64,000 bases of DNA from Bombyx mori (Eukaryota > Arthropoda > Insecta > Lepidoptera > Bombycidae): the NCBI RefSeq assembly GCF_030269925.1, contig NC_085114.1:11488001-11552000 (forward strand), given 5' to 3'. Below the pieces are notes generated by a model. It saw only the letters and a list, made by a program, of their open reading frames with translations. It searched no databases and was not told where the DNA came from. Shown piece by piece: positions 13,861 through 26,135 of the stretch. The translations under genes and the position numbers were made by a program. The stretch's first letter is position 1, and every line of letters starts with the position of its first letter.

Positions 13861-14299
13861 AGTCGTCGTGGCCTAAAGGATAAGACGTCCGGTGTATTCG
13901 TGTTGAGCGGTGCACCGGTGTTCGAATCTCAGGCGGGTACCAATTTTTCTAATGAAATACGTACTCAACAAATGTTCACGATTGACTTCCGCGGTGAAGG
14001 AATAACATCGTGTAATAAAAATCAAACCCGCAAAATTATAATTTGCGTAATTACTGGTGGTAGGACCTCTTGTGAGTCCGCACGGATAGGTACCACCATC
14101 CTGCCTATTTCTGCCGTGAAGCAGTAATGCGTTTCGGTTTGAAGGGTGGGACAGCCGTTGTAACTATACTGAGATCTTAGAACTTATATCTCAAGATGGG
14201 TGGCGAATTTACGTTGTAGATGTCTATGGGTTCCAGTAACCACTTAACACCAGGTGGGCTGTGAGCTCGTCCACCCATCTAAGCAATAAAAAAAAAAAT
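13861..14299 (+). repeat. Full-length Bm1 SINE
   Basis: About 439 bp. The tRNA-like head starts gtcgtcgtggcctaaaggat (A-box region) and has a B-box-like GGTGTTCGAATCTC at about 13917. The body runs through 'ggtaggacctcttgtgagtc' and ends in 'ctaagcaat' plus an A-rich tail. It is the reference copy for the others here and sits directly after a broken reverse copy. Confidence 0.9.
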
Positions 14300-15035
14300 A
14301 CTCGTTATACATCGGGTCACTTCGGGTGGTGCGCTTCGGCAGAGTCGAGGTGTCATCGCTCGGGTTGAATCGAAACATTCGTTGCCTGCAAGAGTGAACA
14401 TACATCTTTTCGTGCTGGGCAATTTGGCTCTTCTCACGGCTACCCGCCATAGGCCCACTATGTTAAAAAACATAGAAGATATCGGCCCATTCTGCGATAT
14501 ATACATTAATAATAAAATTATAGTAATTTATGCTATTCGTGATATTTTATTAAGAATTCGTTATTTTGAGGTCACTAACTGTATAGCCGTTTGAAAGTTA
14601 AATCAACATCGTAAAAAAAATGAAATTTTAAATTCTCCGTATGACGTATTTTGTTGTTTTGTATGTTACTTGACCTTGTTTGTTGATTAGTTTTCATTGT
14701 AGAGCACATAATAGCTTCTATTCGAATGCCATTTCTTCACAGGGAATGAAAACAGAAATTATAAAAAAGTACAAAAAGTTGTGAAGATTATGAAAGTTTG
14801 AGATACATGTAGCTTTGAGGTGCTTACGTGTTATGAATCAGTATCTGTTAACTCAACGCGATATTAGATCTTTATCTATGAATTTGTCGTTTAGTTAGAA
14901 CAGAATGTTAATTTTTTTTTTCTATAATTATTAATATATACACGCATATGATATCGATGCACGCTGCCAGCGGTAACTTTTCACCACTCTTCTTGAAGAA
15001 GGCAGGTGTACAGGAGCAAAGAAACTCTTCAAAAG

Positions 15036-15642
15036 CATTTCGTAGCCTCTTTTTTTGTGCTGGGCTGGCCGAACGTCCTACGAGGATCCCGCGCCTAGGG
15101 GGCGAGTGGGTTATCTGGGACTAGACGGTCCGTAAATGTTGGAGCGGACCGTGGGCCCAAGGATGGTATTTAGGGCCCTACCCACTAAACTAAACGAATC
15201 CCTTGCACTCGCCCAAGAGTCCGATCGCACCTAAGGTCAGTACCCCTTTAGGCAGCGGCTTGGCATTGCTGAAGTCCACGGGCGACGGTAACCACTCACC
15301 ATCAAGTGGGCCGTATGCTCGTCTGCCTACAAGGGCAACAACCTACCGCGATCAACATTGCAACCAGACGCGCGGCTCAGCCCAAGGACGCCCGGCCGAC
15401 GGAGCCTCCGAAGCGAAATGAAGGCTCTGGAATGTCGACCGTCTCGGTACGGCGTCCGGTCAGGCCACCTAGGCGATGCCACTGGTGTCCCTGGATACCC
15501 CACTGGGTCAGAACCAGTCTGCAGGGTCGAGACCAAATACACCGGTCGCTCTTGTTTTGTACCGCTTCTCGGATTATTACCTAATATTTTATCTGCCTCT
15601 CGGCACACTTCCACTCTATATTTAGTTTGGACAACTTCTTAA
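15036..15642. repeat. GC-rich block 1, possible retroelement 5' region
   Basis: Much richer in GC than its surroundings. Aligns with block 2 through 'gggccgaacctcctacgagg'-like, 'gacgcccggccgacggagcc' and 'ccgtctcggtacggc' segments. A CR1-type LINE tail piece (15250-15342) has been inserted. Frames exist on both strands, none recognised. Confidence 0.5.
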
Positions 15643-15649
15643 TTGTCCA

Positions 15650-15884
15650 AAATAAAGGATGGACGTGCTCACGGCTCCCTTAGTGTTTAGTGATCACCAG
15701 AACCTATAGCCATCAACCACGTGAATACCACCACCCATCTTGAGACATAAGTTCGAAATCTCAGTTTTAACAGTACAACGGCTGCTCCACCCTTCGAACC
15801 GAAACGCATTATTGCTTCACGGCGGAAATAGGCAGGGTAGTGGTACCTAGTCGTGCTGACTCACAAGATGCCCTACCACCAGTA
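15650..15884 (-). repeat. Bm1 SINE, 5'-truncated
   Basis: Reverse copy ending 'gatgccctaccaccagt', just after the first GC-rich block. Confidence 0.75.
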
Positions 15885-16524
15885 TTTTATTAATAAACAG
15901 GTCTGACGAAAAATTGTGTTCAATATCGGCATCATTAAAGAAATAGAGTACATTAAAGGGTCCCACTGACGTCAAGTTTGCTACGCTTTAGACATTAGAT
16001 TCTACATTATAGCGAGGTCGTCTTATTATTTTATTTCATTAAAATTACCTCATTTTATAGTTTTTTTTTTATCTGATGCATATACTGTGATGCTCCATAA
16101 TTAAGTGCAATAAAGATTAAATTTAGTGCTTCATTTGTTCTACCGTTTGTCATGTGTAATCACGCAATTACACGTATTTCGTAAACAAAGACTTATTGTA
16201 CATTAATATAAATTAAACAAGGAATTCTGAGGTTTCCTGTTGGCATAGCAAATCCGGCTTTATTGTTCAGGCTTAAAAAAATATTTGCCCATAAATATAT
16301 AATTAAGTACCCACTAATTTAGATAAAAAAATATTCTTATCTAACAGGCCTGTCTATCCCCTTGTTTAGGCCGGAGAGTCTTACATTAATAAATTGGGTA
16401 TATTGGTTGATAAGAAGATAGTCGTATAAGTATCTCAAGTTCGTTACTACTTCTCAGATCCAACAAACGCAAAAGTATGATCACATTATACGTTATGATG
16501 TTCGGTCCAGTTTTGTCAACTCTG

Positions 16525-17490
16525 CTTTTTTTGCCTTTTTTTTTTTTTTTCGGGTAGAGGGCCGAACCTCCTACGAGGTCCCCGCGCAAAAGGGGCGCGC
16601 GGGGTATGTGAGACTCAACGATCTGCATGGTGTTGTGAGCAGACCGCGGGCCCAAGGATTTTAGGACCCACCCACTAAACGACTCCCCTGCACTCTTACA
16701 CCCGACGTCCGATCCCCTCCGAGGTCAGAACCCGGATGAGGTAGGGGGGCTACCGCGGTCAACACTACAACCAGACGGCGCGGCTCACCCCAAGGACGCC
16801 CAGCCGACGGAGCCTTCGAGGCGAATCGAAGGCTCTGAAACGTCGGCCGTCTCGGTACGGCAGCCCGTCGGGCCGCCCAGACGGTGCCGCTGGTGTCCCG
16901 GAATACCCCGCTGGACCAGAACCAGCCTGCCGGGTCGGGACGCGATACACCGTCGACCGGTCGCTCTATTCACTCCACGGCAGCGCGCTAGAGTGCTGGT
17001 AGCGCGCCGCGCGGCCTCACCCCCTCAGGTCGCCCCTTGACCTTCACCGGGGGGTGCTTTTTTTGCCTGATTCGTTCATTTATTTCATTCAAGGTGGGTA
17101 TGTTAGCTCTTTTTAATAAATCTCACGGCCAAATGAGAGGCCAAACCGGCGGTGGTCTCGTTCAGCGGGCTATAAGACGAACCATCTCGAAGTTGCCACC
17201 TACACCCCTGCAATACCTTGCTCCGAAATCAGTTTGAGTTCCAACCTAGAATGGGAATATTGGGGAAACGCGAGCATCTTACACGGGCAAGAGGCGGGCG
17301 AATTGCCTTACGCCCCACAGATATCGAACATCGCCTCCTGTCCCGTCATCTCAATAGTCCCGACTGGGCTCCGGCGCGGTCTGGGGTAGAGCGCCGGCTG
17401 TGAGCGACAGGAGCTTTTAGTGAGGTTCAACTCCCACATACCCCATCTGCCGCGCGGGTGGGGGATCCGGCGATTTTCTCTTGTGGAAAA
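16525..17490. repeat. GC-rich block 2, possible retroelement 5' region
   Basis: Related to block 1 without the LINE insert, and extending further ('gtagagcgccggctgtgagc', 'ctgccgcgcgggtgggggat'). No long frame; the family is unknown. Confidence 0.5.
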
Positions 17491-20400
17491 AAACCTAACA
17501 TAAGTACTTCTTAAATAACTCTACTACTTCACTTATGCCGGAGGGTTAATGAAAAAATGGACAACAAATCAAAACAGTTCTTCGAACAATAGTAAGGGGC
17601 AGCGCTGGATTGAAAATAAATAATAAAACCAATGTCAATGGCCCGAAATAGCATCTAGGTGTACCTAATGACTGTAATGGACCTACCGTGAAGAATTCAA
17701 TCTCGTTAGAGGGTAATAACATAGTTTCCAATCAATATTACGAATGAAGTTAAATAAATACCTACTGTATAGAACCTGTTCCAGATTTTGTTCAAAACGG
17801 TTCAATGACACGGGATTTTATTGATTATACTCCCAACTGAAGTGACTGAAGTTAGCGTTATCGATAAACATTTGCGGTTATATTTTTCTATTGAAAACCA
17901 ATCTGTTTTTTTTTGTGTACACTATTAGGAATTTTATAATTAATTAATAAGTGGATTAATGGGTATCTGGAGCTAATTTCTTCTATACCATTTAAATTAA
18001 TAGACCACAGCACCTCAGTAATACTAGCAAGTTAAATATAAAGCTAGATTATGGATCATAATTTACCGCTGTTCCCTGAACATTTCAATTTAATTAAGTA
18101 AACTATCTATTTGTATGTTTTTGACGTGACAACGTCTTATAATTCGATGGAGCCGGCTGCACGTACGAAAAAACATGACTCATGCGGCGTTACCTCGCTC
18201 TGAGGCGTATTTTCTTATGACGTTGTCATGTTCAACTATCGCCCGTAAACCGACTTTACAGACAACCGATTTTTTTTAATGACAATAGTCTGTTGAGAAA
18301 CAGTTTATTTTGCATTTTAATAATCATCGGTAGCAACAATTATCTATTGAAATAATTGAAAATAAATTACACAATTTGTAATACGCAGCGATGAGCGACT
18401 GTCAAAACTTTAATTATGAGGCCATTGTGCGAATAGCTTGTTGCGACACCTCACGTATAGAAATTTAACGGCTTTAGTTCTTAACTTGCAAGCTCTAAAT
18501 TAAAATTACATATTGATAATGATAAAAATATGAACTTCAATGGTTTCATAGCGTCGATAGTGTTCGGAGGTCTGGAGCCTATAGACGTCAATGTCGTCGA
18601 CCTCATTGAGATATGAGGTCAGAGCATCAGTTGCTTTAGAATTACTGCTATCCTCTCTACAAATTATACCTGTTCACAGCACCTTACCACCAGTATTTAA
18701 AGGGTTAGCCGTGAAAATACTATTAGTAGGTATGTCTCGGAATTTATGGTTTGAAGAAGCCGGGAAAAACATTTTAATTTCTCTTAGGTATTAGGTTCTC
18801 TTAATATGTGAAGAATATGATGTATGAGATGATTGAAAAGTAACAAATAAAATAGTATTGAATAGAAACGAGACAATACAATACCAATTCTTTAAGTTAA
18901 AACACCTTTTAAATTGTACGCATTACGTAGGAAATTGCAGGCTTAATATGCTAATGCTAATTCAATAAAGAAAGCATACAATGCAGCTAACATTCTGATC
19001 CATCTTTCAACTTTAATATTTGCGAGGCTTCAGACAAAAATCTTAGGATTATTTTCTGGATTTCTAGGATTATTCACAATATTGGTTTTGTATTATTATT
19101 ACACCGTGTTTGGCTTGCAGTGTCAAAGGTTTTCTTATTCACATAGTAATCAATTTAAAACTACATAGTTAATAAAATAATTTCATTTTTTTATTTTTTA
19201 TTTCAATGTTCGCGAAAGTGCTCCACTGGTTATCAATGGCTGGCTCAAATAACTGGCATTATTCTGCATTTAAACGACAGTCTCACTACAGTTTAGCTGC
19301 TTAATTTTCTAATTATTCTATTTTCTAATTAGTATTCTGTAAATGCTAAAAAAATATACAGCGATTTCCTTAAAAGAATGTAATGTTTCAACTGTTAATG
19401 CTTCTCTTGACAGTGACATTCATACCTAAATCTTCTAACCACCTGTGCGAGATTTTAATCTGTTTAAAATGTAGGAAACGAACACCCGAGGCGCCTAGTT
19501 TAAAATAAAAACCACTTAGACCTGCTGTTTAGTATTCAAGATGTATTGGAAGCAGCATCGCTTTTTGGTACACCACAAATCACAAAAGTAATTCAGAATT
19601 GCGGACCACTCGCAGGCATTATTACCCGATATGTACGAAAAGTAACATATTACCACTTAAATAACCACTTCTTATTCGCAAACGCGGTCGGTCGTGACCA
19701 GACCGAAATATTTACATTTATTCATTGAACCTCCGCAGCAACTAGCTGATAAAGATAAGACTTGATTAGTAGTCTATGCGCTAAATGTAACGGTGTACTG
19801 TTCTTAATTTGTAGTTAGACCGTCATACAACATAGAGAGAAAGCTCGTGTGTATCTTAAAGCACAATTTGACCTGGCATTTTATGTAGAGGAATATTCCA
19901 AACTCCTATTAATAATGACAGCTAATAATAATCTCCGCCTTTCCTTGCAGCGTACGTACTAGCAACACAATCATTAAATCGTGCAGTAAATTCCACATGC
20001 GCAATTAAGGCGAGGGCTCCCTATTTTTAGCCGGGCATGTAGTTTTAGTTTTTCTTTTCAAACGAGCCGTAAACGGGTTGCGGTGTCGTTCCCCTTAAAC
20101 CTTAGGGCTTTAAAGTTAGCAGTAGGTACATATGAGATGGGCACGCGTGTGTGGAGGATGAAGATAGCCCCACTCGATTTCATATTAACATTATGTACGT
20201 TGCGTTCAAGATAAATTACACATCCTACCACTAAGCGACGGATGACGGATTGTGGCTTCTTTCATAACTTTATTCGATATATATATTTTTTTCTTCTATT
20301 TATGAGCAACATTTAGAACCGGCCATTGCCGTGACCGTTGCTGTTTATTATAACGTTAAGAATTTTGTAATGCGATATTACAACAGTGTTAATAAAATTC

Positions 20401-20549
20401 AGTATTACTTACATGAATTTTAAATAGAAACAATAAACCGAAACATGCACTTTTACTGTATTACAAATACTACTCAACGGTACAATAACTTGAAAGTAAT
20501 ATGCGATTAAAACTTGTATACTGTTTGGAAGTGTTTAAAATGTTTAGTT

Positions 20550-20850
20550 TATTTATTTATTTATTTATTTAATGGATCACCAACAAATGAAACACTGGCT
20601 TAAACATAGGGTACAAAAATATCAAAACATGACATGTGCTCACTTAATTATAGGTAATCACAGCTAACATCTAGTTCTAGTACCAAATGATTATAAAATT
20701 AAACACTACATGATTAGATAACTTTTACACTAGAATAATAATAATTAGGGAAGTAAGTCCCGACCCTACGACATACCGACGATGTAGTATGTATAACCTG
20801 ACCGAGGGCAACCTCATGTCGGTCGAAGGTCTCATTTATTTATTTATTTA
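20550..20850. repeat. Segment bounded by (TTTA)n tracts
   Basis: TTTATTTATT tracts at about 20550 and 20833 bound some 280 bp of unrecognised sequence. The right tract touches the Helitron at 20851. Confidence 0.4.
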
Positions 20851-21052
20851 CTAGCGACCCGCCCTCGCTTCGCTTCGGAAACATTAAAACACACATGAAA
20901 CCAAAAAAATAAAATAAAAAAAGTAGCCTATGTTCATCAGGCAATGTCGGCTTCTAATGGAAAAAGAATTTTTCAAATCGGTCCAGTAGTTTAGGAGCCT
21001 ATTCGAAACAAACAAACAAACAAATCTTTCCTCTTTATAATATTAGTATAGA
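20851..21052 (-). mobile_element. Non-autonomous Helitron, family H3 (Lep1-like)
   Basis: Read on -: A^TCTATACTAATATTATAAAG, an inner TTTGTTTGTTTG stretch, and ...GGGCGGGTCGCTAG^T. 202 bp. Confidence 0.75.
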
Positions 21053-22127
21053 TATAGATTAGTTTATCAAAAACAATTGATCGTATTTTGAGTAACGATA
21101 TATTTGCAATGCTATCTTCCCGTCCTAGACGTAGCAACGGCTTGGTATCTTAAATTTATTTTATACACTGAAAATTAATAAAGTTCTGATAAAGTATTCG
21201 ATTTGAGTACGGTTTCGAGAAGGTGTAACGATGTTTTTAGCCTTCACAGCAGTTGGAACTGCGAGTAGTTTATAATAATCGTGCCTTTGTCTTTAGCTAA
21301 GGTTTATTGCTGGTTGATTTTACTGACCTCAAGAGTCGTTTTGGTACAATTACTTCGTTATTTCTAACGATTTGCGCAGTCGGTCCTTGTGCGGTTCAAT
21401 AATGTGAAAACTGGTTCAACTTATATTATTTTATTTGAAGTTCATGAACCAGCCGTGTTCTTAGTATATTTTATACGTTTACACACGTAGAGTTAAATGC
21501 ATTTTCAGAATACCCTAGACAATTATTATTGTCATTATTTATTTACGCCGTCAGATTAGTAAGTTACTTGAGTCGTTCACTATGTTATTATATATACAAT
21601 ATTTTGATAAATTTATTCAAATGTTAGTTATTAATAATAAAAATTAAAAAAATATATTGTTGCCGAAGGACTGCAAAATGTGACCAATAAATAAAAGTAT
21701 CGAAACGACCCTATACTAAAAAATTTTGAATACACATAAAAGAGACTAGAAGTAATAGAAACAGACACAGGCAAACTACTAACTTGCTAGATTTAGAAAC
21801 GAGTCACGTGTCTGTGTGTTTCTGGTACTAATAACATAAATAAAAATATTAGTTTATATCAGTTATATATTTTTACATATAGTATATTGTAGATAACATA
21901 ACGGTATTCTACATAAGTAGTACTGTAATGTATCTTTAAAATGCCGAAAATATGTAATTTACTTAGGCGTTTTCCTAAACGCGACTTGTACTTCGTCAAA
22001 CGAACTTTAATGGGCTCTCAGTGATAGTGGATGGTTTGAGTCGTTGGAATTGTTGCTGCTTATGAGTGCCTTACTCTTACACTTTCTTACTCACGTAAAC
22101 TTAGGATACTTCTAATTTCTTATGACC

Positions 22128-22326
22128 AACTATATGCGAGTTCTCGAGTGGAGACCGCGCAGCGGAAGACGTAACGTGGGACGCCCCCTGGCTAGGTGGT
22201 GCGATGACCTCCGAGCGGTGGTCGGCAAGAAGTGGATAAGGAGAGCCGCAGACCGGGCTCAGTGGTGTGAATTGGGAGAGGCCTATGTCCAGCAGTGGAC
22301 GACTATGGGCTGTTGATGATGATGAA
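22128..22326 (+). mobile_element. RTE-type LINE 3' end
   Basis: Codes VLEWRPRSGRRNVGRPLARW, CDDLRAVVGKKWIRRAADRA and GEAYVQQWTTMGC, the usual end of RTE/BovB-clade polymerases. A (GAT)n-like tail follows, as in RTE elements. Confidence 0.75.
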
Positions 22327-22608
22327 CTATACACTCGTTAACAATAGTGAATAGGTGATTTTAGTCCTCCAATTTCTTTCTCTTTGGCTATCCTTAATCA
22401 GTAAATTTGTTCGATTGTGGTTTTCTAACTTGACTAAGATTAACTATCGCTGCTATATTCCGCCAAAGAGTCTTCAAACAATGCTTGAAGAAAAACCATG
22501 GAGGAAAGTTCATTCCAAAGCCAGATGGAAATTGACTCGTAGCCGGGTTTGTAGTACCTGTGTAGACTAATAATACGTCGTAAAAAAATTGCAATAGGCT
22601 TTGTTTAC

Positions 22609-22872
22609 TTTTTTATTGCTTAGATGGGTGGACGAGCTCATAGCCCACCTGGTGTTAAGTGGTTACTGAAGCCCATAGACATCTATAACATAAATGCGCC
22701 ACCCACCGTGAGATATAAGTTCTAAGGTCTCGAGAAAAGTTAGAACGGCTGCACCACCCTTCAAACCGAAACGTATTACTGCTTTATGGCAGAAATAGGC
22801 GTGATGGTGGTACCTACCCGTGTGGACTTACAAGAGGTCCTACCGCTAGGAAGGCAGGGTGGTGGTACCTGT
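22609..22872 (-). repeat. Bm1 SINE upstream of kinase exon
   Basis: 'tttattgcttagatgggtgg' to 'cctaccgctagg', followed by a repeated internal piece 'aaggcagggtggtggtacct'. It ends about 40 bp before the exon at 22915. Confidence 0.8.
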
Positions 22873-22914
22873 TACGCTTACTTACTTGTTGTCTTACTGT
22901 GTTTTTTGTTTTAG

Positions 22915-24758
22915 TTTCCAACATCATTTGTAAGTGCCGGATCCAAAACGGAACACGAGGAGACGACATCCATTCATGTCGCAAACAACGAATTCAATAA
23001 TAGGTGAGATTTTAAAAGACATAACTAATTTACCGCATTTCTCTTTTTAAGTTAAGTAATTTTGTTACATTACCCGCTATCATTGTAGTTCTGAACCTGC
23101 CTTTGGATAGGCCAAAGGATCAAACACCATTTTCTTTTTAAAAACGAATGCTCGGAATTTCTTTTTTTAAATATGTCGTTTATCTAATTGAGTTAAAACA
23201 TTACACAGATGTTGGCATTTCGATGAAGGTTTCTGGAATTTATGCCGCGGACTTGCGGCAGGTGCAGCACGAGTTTATGGAACAAATGTGTTTTTTTTTA
23301 TATGCTTAGCTTGTTACAACAAAACGCGGTTAAGTCTCGATGTTACATTTGAGTCGACTATTATCAAAGGCGGCAATCTGACTTTTGGACAATGATTGGT
23401 AAATCAGAAAAACGAATTATTGACTTTGTATTCCATTCGCAGTCACAAAACTCTTCGGAACGACATCTTAGATAAATAACAGGTTAACTATTAACCTTTA
23501 TTTAATGCAGGTTTTGAACCATATTCTTTGAAGGAGACGATTATATTCAAATCAATCTGTATTGACATATCAATAAAAAACTTTTGTCCAAATGCACAGA
23601 TTGCCACCTTTGATAATAGACGACTCATTTTTAATATTATGGTAAACAAAACAAAAATTGAAAAAAAAAAAAGGAAAACCTTGTTTTAGTTCTTCTGAAA
23701 TCAAAATATTAATGGCTGTTGGATAAACTATGAAACATCTACATAAAGCTACCTGCTAATAATTATATTTTGCAAATAGTTTATATAAGTTTTTGAGATA
23801 ATCTGTTTTTATTATTTACTTTTATAATAAAATGTACAGACACATTTCGCATCCCAGTATGAGAATCTAGTTGGGATTTAATGGTTACGATACGTTGCAT
23901 ACTCAAATCAAGGAATTGCGATCAAAAGTAATAGTTTACTAACGCAGTGTACACTGTGTGACATGTACTAATTCAATCAAGATATCTATATTAACATAAT
24001 ATCATACGGGACACGAACTATAACTCTTCGTGGTTATTGTGACCAACCTGTAGGTGCATTAAGTACGTATTTATCAACTAATGATTAATATTGAGTGTTT
24101 TTTTTTTTTCGTAAAAAATCAATAGCAAGAAGAAGACCTCAGACCACTTTATCCCAAAAACTCTTCCAAAGAGTGCAGACTCCATATCGAATGCCGCGAG
24201 AGGTTTACTGATGAGGTTATTGGAACGGGACCCTCGCGTCAGGATGAGAAATTTGAGACAGCTGCAGCAATCAGCTTTCTACATGAACTTTGATATTGAA
24301 AAACTTAAGGAGAAAAAGGTAAGGGTACCTGGTAAATTAATTTAATCTTTTTTCTCAAGGAGAAAAAGGTAAGAGTACCTACCTGTTACACTAATCTAAT
24401 CTTTTTTGTTCTCAAACTTTAGTTGTACGTACGCCTAAAATAAATCCTGGAATTAGTGTCTTTAACAAAAATGGCAACTATTAAAAATATTTTCTCTACG
24501 TTTTCCACGAAAATAGTGTCTACAGACTGTTTGATGTGGCGTTTGTTTCTTGTTCTCAAACTCAATCCACACATTTGGATTTTTGCTAATTTAAATATTT
24601 AAGAAATTTTAAAAAGTTTTTCTAAACTACTTTTACATTCACAGGTCTCACCTAAAGAACTTCTTGAAAAATATTATCCAAATAAAGAAGATGACAACAA
24701 TGCGTATCCAGTTCCGGAAATGAATTTCAATATGTTCGAAAGCATGTCTATTAGTTAA
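22915..24758 (+). CDS. S6kl: C-terminal exons of an S6KL/RSKR-like AGC protein kinase (5' part not found)
   Basis: Three exons join in phase: 22915-23003, 24126-24318 and 24645-24758 (TAA at 24756-24758), giving the last 131 residues. The joined protein starts at PTSFVSAGSK, passes a Ser/Lys-rich linker and reaches SISNAARGLLMRLLERDPRV. This is the end of a protein kinase C-lobe, with the subdomain XI pattern LLxRDPxxR. It continues FYMNFDIEKL and KKVSPKELLEKYYP, resembling the start of an AGC-kinase tail, and ends FNMFESMSIS. ATP-binding and catalytic motifs (GxGxxG, HRD, DFG) would lie in upstream exons that I could not find in the 22.9 kb before it. AGC-kinase C-terminus is fairly secure; the S6KL/RSKR assignment is by recalled resemblance and less so. 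The intron after the second exon carries a duplicated donor site. A Bm1 copy ends about 40 bp before the first exon. Confidence 0.62.
23345..23630. mobile_element. 286-bp MITE, copy 1 (kinase intron)
   Basis: The left end (ACATTTGAGTCGACTATTAT...) and the inverted right end (AAATGAGTCGTCTATTAT...) match over about 45 bp, including TCAAAGG[C/T]GGCAATCTG and TTTGGACAA. Target duplication unclear. Confidence 0.75.
24304..24407 (+). repeat. 50-bp tandem duplication across an exon-intron border
   Basis: 'aaggagaaaaaggtaag.gtacct' is present at 24307 and again at 24357, each copy followed by a 'taatctttttt' stretch. A second potential donor lies at 24369. Confidence 0.8.
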
Positions 24759-24763
24759 ATAAA
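24758..24763 (+). promoter_or_regulatory. AATAAA poly(A) signal overlapping the kinase stop codon
   Basis: The last base of the TAA stop (24756-24758) is the first base of AATAAA. If used, the 3' UTR would be only about 15-30 nt. A T-rich stretch follows at about 24790-24804. Confidence 0.5.
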
Positions 24764-24917
24764 GTTCTGAATTATTGTGAAGTGAAAGAATAATTTTATT
24801 TCAGATACCCACCTACAGAAGGATGATAGTCAGCCAAGAGAAGTTTAGGGAATAATTAAGGAATGCCTAGTCAGTCCATTAACAGGGGTTTAAATACTGA
24901 TTGTAGGGCGTACTGAG

Positions 24918-25035
24918 TTTTTTTTTTTATTGCCCTTGTAGGCAGACGAGCATACGGCCCGCCTGATGGTGAGTGGTTCCCGTCCATGGACTTCAGCAAT
25001 GCCAGGGGCAGAGCCAAGCCGCTGCCTACCGCTAA
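24918..25035 (-). mobile_element. Short CR1/jockey-type LINE 3' end
   Basis: Poly(T), 'attgcccttgtaggcagacg', to 'ccgctgcctaccgctaaata', between the kinase gene and COX6A. Confidence 0.75.
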
Positions 25036-26014
25036 ATATAATAATAAGAATATCCAAGAAATGTAAACAAACTAACATCGTGCCTACTGCTCTCTTCCAA
25101 AATAGGTGGTGGCATTTCCGTTGAGTTGTTTATAGCATTCGGTAAAATCTTAACAACAGCTGCCATAAACCCGCGTGTCCCTCTATAAAAATTGCAGATA
25201 TGCACTAGCTTGCATATTTTGACATTTCATCAATTTCTTAAATATTAAGTGTATTATCTATGCATCAACTAATGATCTTCGTCGGGTCAGGGTTAGTAGA
25301 TTTACCCTTGCTTGAATGTTATGTCAGCAGTTGTATGTGTGACGGCCTAGGAACAGATTCTGCACGATAGACAAGATGATCATTCCTTTCGCTGTGAATT
25401 TATATGCACTAATATTTTCACCGAAAACAAAATTTATGTGTAATTTATAAATACGTCGCTTCGTTGGGGTGTCCTGCGAGGTCATCAATTTTAACTGTGC
25501 ATAGACAATTTTCATAGATGCATTGATAATAAATTCAATAAATAAAATTGATATGTCTATAATACTGTAGCTATTACTTATTAATAGGATATTGTAAAAA
25601 AAAATTATTTAATTCTTGATAACTTGCGACGATAAAGCGCCATCTATTATGACTTCTAATCTTGAGATTATTTCGAGCGTGTTTGAGTCTGTTTGATTCT
25701 TGAAATCGTCACGAGATGGCACAGTTTTGCACACTAGCGCACAGGGTACATGCTATAGCTATTATATTTTTATTAAATCATACTTTCTAAATAATTGTGT
25801 TTAAAATTTTACAAATTGTTACCTTTTTTAATATGTTTTATATTGTTTTTATGAAATATTTCATATTTTGTAAGAAACACAATTAACCACTAGCAAAGTC
25901 TACTGATTCCGGGTGTACCGTTTTAGTTTAATAAAGGTGCACTATGTATTCTACCAAAACTCTTCCATTACTCACTCCGTCCGTCCATTCTACATTCCAT
26001 TGAATGTAGAAAAT

Positions 26015-26135
26015 GAATTTTTTTTTTATTGCCTTTGTAGGCAGACGGGCATACGGCCCACCTGATGGTGAGTGGTTACCGTCGCCCATGGACTTCAGCA
26101 ATGCCAGGGGCAGAGCCAAGCCGCTGCCTACCGAA
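26015..26135 (-). mobile_element. Short CR1/jockey-type LINE 3' end
   Basis: 'ttttattgcctttgtaggca' to 'agccgctgcctaccg', 0.7 kb before COX6A. Confidence 0.75.

Larger units (their letters stand above)
1..22914. other. Gene-poor, repeat-rich region upstream of the kinase exons
   Basis: I found no exon with a recognisable protein family on either strand. It holds the repeats listed separately. The stretches 1-1032, 1700-2750, 3136-4372, 4615-6188, 7036-7930, 8196-9296, 10376-11020, 12213-12754, 13297-13667, 14300-15035, 15890-16520, 17490-20550 and 21055-22120 are AT-rich, with only short chance reading frames. It could be a long 5' intron of the kinase gene or intergenic DNA. Confidence 0.6.

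Noticed and set aside
13861..13950. Possible tRNA gene
   Set aside because: The A- and B-box-like segments belong to the head of a Bm1 SINE; no complete cloverleaf.
15203..15642. Overlapping frames on both strands
   Set aside because: They result from high GC content in repeat block 1, where stop codons are rare; none resembles a protein family.
19546..19728. 60-codon frame on + with unbiased composition
   Set aside because: No splice partners or homology that I can name; probably chance.
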